Below are positions 59,175-64,000 of a stretch of DNA of 64,000 bases, piece by piece. The translations under genes and the position numbers were made by a program. The stretch comes from Leucobacter chromiisoli (GTDB lineage: Bacteria; Actinomycetota; Actinomycetes; Actinomycetales; Microbacteriaceae), in contig NZ_JAEHOH010000010.1 of assembly GCF_016522505.1 (NCBI RefSeq), positions 62,001 to 126,000 on the forward strand. Direction: 5' to 3'. Numbering within the stretch: the stretch's first letter is position 1; every line of letters begins with the position of its first letter. The notes under the pieces are model-generated. The model worked only from the letters and a program-made list of their open reading frames with translations. It was not told the origin of the DNA and did not search any database.

Positions 59175-59237
59175 CGACCCCCGATCCCGCACCACAAGGG
59201 CTATGCCGGGCAGCTCCGCGACCGTAGATTTGGCAGT

Positions 59238-59618
59238 ATGGTCGACCCCGGCTCGTCCCCGCTGCACCCCCTGCTCGAGATCGCGCAGGCGGTGCCGTGG
59301 ACGCTGCTCGCCGTCCTCTCCTACGCGGTCACCATCGCCGTCGGCACCCTCAGCATGCGCGGCCACCGCATCCGTCGCAGGTGGCACAGCCGCCTCTTCA
59401 TCCTCACCTGCGCGCTCACGGTCGTGGCGGCGATCCTCTCGTTCCCGGAGCACTGGATCCGCGGCCTGCTGCTCGCCGTCGCGCTCGTGCCGCTGGCCCT
59501 GCTCCCGTTCCTCAGCGCGCCGGTGCGCCGACATCCGAGCAGACACGTCGCGATAGGGCTCTCGGTCGCCCCCTGCTACCTCGCGGCCCTCACGATGTGG
59601 GCGGTGCAGCCGCGATGA
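59238..59618 (+). CDS. hypothetical membrane protein
   Basis: A 126-residue protein with three to four hydrophobic segments (WTLLAVLSYAVTIAVGTLS, LFILTCALTVVAAILS, GLLLAVALVPLALLPFLS, LAALTMWAV) and Arg-rich connecting loops. A TAGATT -10 box at 59225-59230, seven bases before the ATG, indicates a leaderless start. Function unknown. Confidence 0.8.
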   Translation: MVDPGSSPLHPLLEIAQAVPWTLLAVLSYAVTIAVGTLSMRGHRIRRRWHSRLFILTCALTVVAAILSFPEHWIRGLLLAVALVPLALLPFLSAPVRRHPSRHVAIGLSVAPCYLAALTMWAVQPR

Positions 59619-59670
59619 GAGGCACGAAGACGCCCGCGTCGAGGCGGCCACCGTACGAGGACGCGAGCCG

Positions 59671-59778
59671 CCCCGAATCCCGGCGCCGCCCCGAGCCGCG
59701 GCGCCGTCCCCAACCGCGGCACGGCCCCCAACCGCGGCACCGCCCCGAACCCCGGCACCGCCCCGAGACCCGACGCCG
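59671..59778. repeat. 18-bp minisatellite, six imperfect units
   Basis: Units begin at 59671, 59689, 59707, 59725, 59743 and 59761, each close to CCCCGAACCGCGGCACCG. A frame on the plus strand would give an Arg/Pro/His hexapeptide repeat, but it overlaps the nitroreductase gene and is unlikely to be a gene. It fills the gap between the membrane protein and the nitroreductase. Confidence 0.8.
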
Positions 59779-59813
59779 ACACCGTCCAGAAACCCCGAGC
59801 ACAGGAGCACCCC

Positions 59814-60608
59814 ATGGAATTCCTCGACGCCCTCTTCGGCCGCCGCACCACGAACGGGCCGTTCCTGCCCGACCCGGTGAGCGAGGAGCACCAGCGACTG
59901 CTCCTCAAGGCGGCCGCGTCGGCGCCGTCGCAGTTCAACAGCCAGCCCTGGCGCTTCCTGGTGATCGAGGATCGCTCCACGATCGAGACCATCGCGAAGA
60001 TCAGCGGGGAGTCGATGACCGCCGTCATCTCCGAGGGCTCCTTCTTCAACCGCTATAAGCGGCACTTCCGATTCAGCGCCGAGGAGATGGCCGAGCACCG
60101 GTCGGGCATGTACTTCGACAAGCTGCCGGCCCCGCTGCGGCCGTTCACGAAGGCCGTCTTCACCAGCGCCGGCATCAGCACGATGCGCATGCTGCGGGTG
60201 CCCCAGACCCTGGGCGAGGAGAACCGCAAGCTCGTCGCGGGATCCCCGCTGATCCTGGGCGTCATGCTCGACCGCCGCGAGCGTGAGGCGCACCCGCTGG
60301 CCGACTTCTACTGCCAGTTCAGCATGGGCGCGGCGATGGAGAACGTGTGGCTCACCACGGTCGAGCTGGGCATGGGGATCCAGTTCATCTCGTTCCCCAT
60401 GGAGGTTCCGGATCAGTGGGCCAGGCTCACCGAGATGCTCGCCGTGCCCGACGACCTCGAGCTCATGGCCCTCTACCGCCTCGGCTACGTGCCGGAGACC
60501 TCGCAGCGCCCCGCCATCGACTGGTCGAGCCGCGAGCGACGCCCGCCGTCGCAGTTCGTGTTCCGCGAGACCTGTCGCACTCCGCAGAGCGGCTGGGACG
60601 AGAGCTGA
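59814..60608 (+). CDS. nitroreductase family protein
   Basis: A 264-residue FMN-dependent NAD(P)H oxidoreductase of the nitroreductase fold. The N-terminal RRTTNGPFLPDPVSEEH and ASAPSQFNSQPWRFLVI hold the FMN-binding Arg/Asn/Ser residues; AMENVWLTTVELGMGIQFIS and LMALYRLGYVPE are the typical later segments. The substrate is unknown. AGGAG precedes the ATG by seven bases. A 70-residue middle section is longer than in short members. Confidence 0.9.
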   Translation: MEFLDALFGRRTTNGPFLPDPVSEEHQRLLLKAAASAPSQFNSQPWRFLVIEDRSTIETIAKISGESMTAVISEGSFFNRYKRHFRFSAEEMAEHRSGMYFDKLPAPLRPFTKAVFTSAGISTMRMLRVPQTLGEENRKLVAGSPLILGVMLDRREREAHPLADFYCQFSMGAAMENVWLTTVELGMGIQFISFPMEVPDQWARLTEMLAVPDDLELMALYRLGYVPETSQRPAIDWSSRERRPPSQFVFRETCRTPQSGWDES

Positions 60609-60672
60609 GCGTCGCCGCTGCGCCTCGGCCCTCGTGCGACCGGCCGACCCGCGACGGCGTCGCCCGCCGACG

Positions 60673-61194
60673 CTAGTTCAGCACGATGATGCCGGCGTTC
60701 AGTGTGGTCGCGAACGCCAGCCACAGCAGGTACGGCACCATGATCCACGCGGCGATCCTCGACCACTTCGCCGCCGAGATCGCGAGCCAGACCACGCAGG
60801 CGATGAGCGCCAGGATCACGGCCAGCGCGAGCCACCAGGCCACCTCGCCGACGACCGGGTATCCCGCGAAGAAGATGGGCGTCCACAGCCCGTTGAGCAC
60901 GAGCTGCGCGGCGTAGATCCCGAGCGTGCCCCGAGCCGCGTTGGGTTCGCCGCCGCGGTACCCGGCTCGCCAGACGAGGAAGCCCGCGACCGCGATCAGG
61001 GCGTAGAGGATCGACCACACCGGCCCGAAGACCGCGTTCGGCGGATCCCACGGAACCTTCTCGACCCGTGCGTACCAGCCCTCGGTGTTCGGCATCGTCG
61101 CCAGCGAGCCCAGGAACGCGATCAGCGCCACCACCGCGAGCAGACCGAGGCCCACCGCGATCTGCTTCGCGACCGGGGGTCGAGTCTCCACCAT
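60673..61194 (-). CDS. tspO: TspO/MBR family protein
   Basis: A five-helix membrane protein of 173 residues. WYARVEKVPWDPPNAVFGPVW is the family hallmark in the loop between helices 1 and 2, followed by NGLWTPIFFAGY and YLLWLAFATTLN. Bacterial TspO binds porphyrins and is linked to oxidative or light stress. The ATG at 61194 follows AAGGA; an in-frame extension to 61350 is Arg-rich and not supported. Confidence 0.92.
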   Translation of the reverse strand: MVETRPPVAKQIAVGLGLLAVVALIAFLGSLATMPNTEGWYARVEKVPWDPPNAVFGPVWSILYALIAVAGFLVWRAGYRGGEPNAARGTLGIYAAQLVLNGLWTPIFFAGYPVVGEVAWWLALAVILALIACVVWLAISAAKWSRIAAWIMVPYLLWLAFATTLNAGIIVLN

Positions 61195-61259
61195 CGTCAC
61201 CGTCCTTCGTCGGGTATCGTCCACGCTACCCTGCGCGCCGGGCAGGGTAGCGGGGCACA

Positions 61260-61298
61260 CCGAGCGGGGAGGGGACCCGCGTCCTCCTCCCCGCTCGG
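61260..61298 (-). terminator. hairpin terminator after the epimerase fusion gene
   Basis: CCGAGCGGGGAGG (61260-61272) and CCTCCCCGCTCGG (61286-61298) form a perfect 13-bp stem with a 13-base loop, directly past the stop of the minus-strand gene at 61302. Confidence 0.65.
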
Positions 61299-61301
61299 CG
61301 C

Positions 61302-63263
61302 TCAGTAGTGGGCGGGCGGGTCGCTCCCGGGGAACGACTCCTCGCCCCACTCGTCGGCAAGCTCGTCGGCGCGCTCGTGCGGCACGGCGCGGGAGCCCGG
61401 CTTCTCGGCCACGTCCTCCGGCGTCTTCTTCTCAGCGGTGTCGGGCGAGTCCGACGTGTCGGGCGCCTCGGGCACGGGATCGGACCCCGGGGGTTCCTCC
61501 TCGGGGCCGCCGGGCCGGGCGTTCTCGGATGCTGCAGCGGACACGGGCTTCTCCTTTCGATCGATCTCCTCATCGGCGGGGCGGTGCTCCGGATCCTCCG
61601 AGGTGTGCGGCTCGAAGGTCTCGAGATCCTCGCGGAACGCCCGCTCTCGCGCGTACTCGTGGACGGTGTCGAGGGTGGCGATCTGGCTCCGCGCGCTCTC
61701 CGACAGCTCGGCGAACACCGCGGGATCGAGCCCGAGATCCTCGGCGTTGTCCTCGAGGGTCTGCCAGACGCCGAGCTTGCCCATCACGGCGCTCCGCATC
61801 AGCTCGGCCTCGAGCACGAGCGTCAGCGGCGAGCGCGACAGCAGCCGGCCGTTGCCCTTGAGCCGCCCCAGGCGCTCGGCGGCCCACGACGCCGCCTGCC
61901 GGTAGGGGCGCTGCCGCAGGTCCAGATCCCCGATCAGCTCCCTCAGGAACGCCCGTTCGAGCCGGATCTGCTCGGCCAGCTCCGAGAGCCTGGCGAAGAC
62001 GGGGGTGTCGACGAAGTCGTCGGCCATGCGCTCCATCCGCTCGGCACCCGCGGTCGCCCCGGTCAGGTGATCGGAGAGGTAGAGCCCGAGCAGATCCCGC
62101 GAGATCCGCTCCGAGACGCCGCCCTCCGCGTCCATCCGGGCGCGCTCGCCGCCGCTGTCACCGCCGTCTCCGGCGTCCGCCCCGACGTCGACCGGTCCAT
62201 CCGCGGCGGCGAGACGCGCGTCCTCGGCGTCGCGCGGCCGCAGGGGCAGCGAACCGGTGCCGCGCCCCTCGATCATGCCGCGCAGCAGATCCTCGAGCGC
62301 CTGGGCCGCGGTGTACCGGGGCTCCCAGCCGAGTTCCGCCTTGGCCCTGGCGTTGTCCATCATGGGCACCGCGAGGGCCATGTCGATCCAACCCTCGTCC
62401 GCCGCCACGAGCTTCGCCTTGTGCGCGCCGAACAGGAAGGCGCGGGTGAGCCGCGCGGGCAGCTCGATGAAGCGGCCGTGGTCGACGATGTCGGCGAGGT
62501 CCTGGGGGCCGAGGATGTCGTCGGCGCAGATGTTGAACGCGCCGGGCGCCCGCTTCACCACGGCGGCTGCGTAGGCGCGCCCCGCATCCTCCGCGTGCAC
62601 GGCCTGGACGCCGCGCAGCCCCTTCGGGAGGGGGAGCACCGGCGGCTTGACGGTGTCGAGCGCCTGCAGGGGCAGCCAACGGCCCAGGAAGTAGCGCTGG
62701 ATCTCGTACGCCGCGTCGGCCTGGAAGATCAGCGCCGGGCGCAGGCGCGTGACGACGATGTCGGGGTGGGCGGCCTCGAACTCGTCGAGCACGCGCTCCT
62801 GCGCCGCCTTGTCCACGCTGTAGTGGGAGGTGCGCACGCCGGTCGCGGGCCAGTTCTCGTCCCGCCGGTCCAGGCCTGAGGCGGGGGAGTAGGCGCCGAC
62901 CGATGACGCGACCACGAGCTGCCGTACGCCGGCCGCCGCGGCCGCCCGGGCCACGCGGGCCGTGCCGTCCACGTTCACCCGGCGCAGCAGCTCACGGTTC
63001 GAGTTGGGCTGCACGAGCCAGGCGAGGTGGACCACCGCGTCGGCGCCAGCGAAGGCCTCGGTCAGGCTCCGCTCGGCCTCCTCCTCGGAACTCGCGGCGG
63101 CGATGTCGATCGCCGCCCACTCGCACCCCGAGTGCGGCGGCACCTCTGTGTCCGGCATCCTGCGGGCGATGCCGAGCACGGAGTCCACCTCCGGCGTCTC
63201 CTCGAGGGCCCGGAGCACCGCCGTGCCCGAGTTCCCGCTGGCTCCGACCACTGCTACGCGCAT
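61302..63263 (-). CDS. three-part fusion: NAD-dependent epimerase, helical ferritin-like domain, acidic tail
   Basis: A 653-residue protein. Residues 1-~340 are an extended SDR epimerase: GASGNSG (NAD-binding loop) at the N-terminus, HLAWLVQPN, ASSVGAYSP and the catalytic HYSVDKAAQE. A Gly/Asp-rich linker (~350-380) leads to an all-helical domain of about 150 residues (LEFKAxL-type helices: ERMERMADDFV, LSELAEQIRLERAFLRELIGD, AASWAAERLGRLKG). The tail is Glu/Pro/Asp-rich and ends DEWGEESFPGSDPPAHY, a motif I know from short stand-alone actinobacterial proteins. GGGAGG precedes the ATG. Substrate unknown. Confidence 0.82.
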   Translation of the reverse strand: MRVAVVGASGNSGTAVLRALEETPEVDSVLGIARRMPDTEVPPHSGCEWAAIDIAAASSEEEAERSLTEAFAGADAVVHLAWLVQPNSNRELLRRVNVDGTARVARAAAAAGVRQLVVASSVGAYSPASGLDRRDENWPATGVRTSHYSVDKAAQERVLDEFEAAHPDIVVTRLRPALIFQADAAYEIQRYFLGRWLPLQALDTVKPPVLPLPKGLRGVQAVHAEDAGRAYAAAVVKRAPGAFNICADDILGPQDLADIVDHGRFIELPARLTRAFLFGAHKAKLVAADEGWIDMALAVPMMDNARAKAELGWEPRYTAAQALEDLLRGMIEGRGTGSLPLRPRDAEDARLAAADGPVDVGADAGDGGDSGGERARMDAEGGVSERISRDLLGLYLSDHLTGATAGAERMERMADDFVDTPVFARLSELAEQIRLERAFLRELIGDLDLRQRPYRQAASWAAERLGRLKGNGRLLSRSPLTLVLEAELMRSAVMGKLGVWQTLEDNAEDLGLDPAVFAELSESARSQIATLDTVHEYARERAFREDLETFEPHTSEDPEHRPADEEIDRKEKPVSAAASENARPGGPEEEPPGSDPVPEAPDTSDSPDTAEKKTPEDVAEKPGSRAVPHERADELADEWGEESFPGSDPPAHY

Positions 63264-63309
63264 GAGAGACCTCCCTGGTGAGTGCGTTCGATCCGGATCA
63301 TCGCGAGGA

Positions 63310-64000
63310 TCACGGCGAGGGCGTTCCGCCGTTGACGTTGAGCGTCTCGCCGAGCACGTAGCTCGACTCCGGCGACGTGAGGAACACGTACGCCGGCGCC
63401 AGCTCCGTCGGCTGCCCGGCCCGGCCGAGCGGCGTGTCGTGGCCGAACTCCGGCAGAGCCTCCTTCGGCTGGCCGTCGGAGACCTGCAGCGGGGTCCAGA
63501 TGGGGCCCGGCGCGACCGCGTTCACGCGGATCCCCTTCGGGGCCAGCGCCTGCGCGAGGCCCTTGCTGAAGTTGTTGATCGCCGCCTTGGTCGACGCGTA
63601 GTCGAGCAGGTGCGTCGACGGCTGGTACGCCTGGATCGATGTCGTGTTGACGATCGTGGATCCGGGCGGCATGTGCTCGACGGCCGCCCGCGTGATGCGG
63701 TAGATCGCGTGGATGTTCGTGTCGAAGGTCGCGGTCCACTGCTCGTCGGGCAGGTCGGCGATGTCCTCCACGGCGATCTGCCGGCCGGCGTTGTTCACGA
63801 GGGCGTCGAGGCCTCCGAGCTCCTCGACCGCGCGCTCGACCAGCTGCTCGCAGAAGGCGCGGTCGGAGATGTCGCCCGGCAGCAGCACCGCCCGTCGCCC
63901 CGACTCCTCGATGACCCGCTTGATCTCCTGCGCGTCCTCCTCTTCGGCGGACAGATAGGAGAGGGCGACGTCGGCGCCCTCCCGCGCGAAGGCGATGGCG
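63310..64000 (-). CDS. SDR family oxidoreductase (start beyond window)
   Basis: The C-terminal ~229 residues of a classical short-chain dehydrogenase. [17 protein letters not shown] and [11 protein letters not shown] (catalytic Tyr-x-x-x-Lys) are all present, as is [13 protein letters not shown] and the C-terminal [12 protein letters not shown]. The NAD(P)-binding N-terminus lies outside the window. Resembles YghA/glucose-1-dehydrogenase-type proteins; the substrate is unknown. Confidence 0.92.
   Translation of the reverse strand, partial: AIAFAREGADVALSYLSAEEEDAQEIKRVIEESGRRAVLLPGDISDRAFCEQLVERAVEELGGLDALVNNAGRQIAVEDIADLPDEQWTATFDTNIHAIYRITRAAVEHMPPGSTIVNTTSIQAYQPSTHLLDYASTKAAINNFSKGLAQALAPKGIRVNAVAPGPIWTPLQVSDGQPKEALPEFGHDTPLGRAGQPTELAPAYVFLTSPESSYVLGETLNVNGGTPSP

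Noticed and set aside
59615-60058. Arg/Pro-repeat frame starting on the stop of the membrane protein gene
   Set aside because: It covers the minisatellite and then overlaps the nitroreductase in another frame; the composition is that of repeat DNA.
1-64000. CRISPR array, rRNA genes, insertion sequences, replication origin
   Set aside because: I saw no regularly spaced repeats, no rRNA-like stretches, no transposase with inverted repeats and no DnaA-box cluster.

Overview
The DNA is very G+C-rich, densely packed and full of ATGA/GTGA stop-start overlaps. Many genes have a TANNNT -10 box six to seven bases before the start codon (leaderless transcripts). With the gene content (ABC-F protein with a leader peptide, DUF6766 and DUF6098 proteins, MMPL exporter, SbcDC, Ppx/GppA), this points to an actinobacterium, probably a Microbacteriaceae member such as a Leucobacter-like organism; that family-level placement is inference.

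Layout of the left backbone (1-36.8 kb). An ABC exporter (partial) is followed by an MFS permease, a winged-helix protein and an old-yellow-enzyme reductase. Next is a translationally coupled sbcD-sbcC-helicase operon. A membrane-anchored GH18/chitin-binding protein lies divergent from a processive family 2 glycosyltransferase. A GntR regulator faces a ppx-cdd-deoA operon. An alkylation-repair cluster holds two O6-alkylguanine methyltransferases around an ECF-type sigma factor. Then come DUF6766/DUF6098 genes, a Rieske-type FAD oxidoreductase, a MarR/MMPL efflux pair, a pyrimidine-dimer glycosylase, a DUF892-poxB pair, an ABC-F gene with an upstream leader peptide, a DinB protein, tRNA-Gln(CUG), a large LuxR ATPase and a DUF4031/HD protein.

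From about 36,787 to 58,682 the sequence changes character: lower G+C, other codon use, longer gaps. This is a 21.9-kb integrative element bounded by a 23-bp direct repeat derived from the 3' end of tRNA-Gln, with imperfect 23-bp repeats about 110-125 bp inside each end. It carries xis and int, a ribbon-helix-helix/toxin pair, a two-headed MerR regulator, and no phage structural or conjugation genes. The cargo is almost wholly defensive. First is a seven-gene block (HTH, SNF2-type helicase, DUF4391, two paralogous Mod methyltransferases, AlbA/ATPase protein, type III Res). Second is a Pycsar-like operon on the minus strand (small DNA-binding protein, nucleotidyl cyclase, E2-like protein, two-TM effector). 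Third is an Xre-ImmA/IrrE protein with an unknown partner, resembling a toxin-antitoxin pair.

The right backbone (58.7-64 kb) has a GNAT, a small membrane protein, an 18-bp minisatellite, a nitroreductase, TspO, an unusual three-part epimerase fusion and the end of an SDR gene.

The most unusual items are the E2-like protein inside a Pycsar operon, the enlarged type III restriction locus with duplicated Mod genes, and the antibiotic-style leader peptide before the ABC-F gene.
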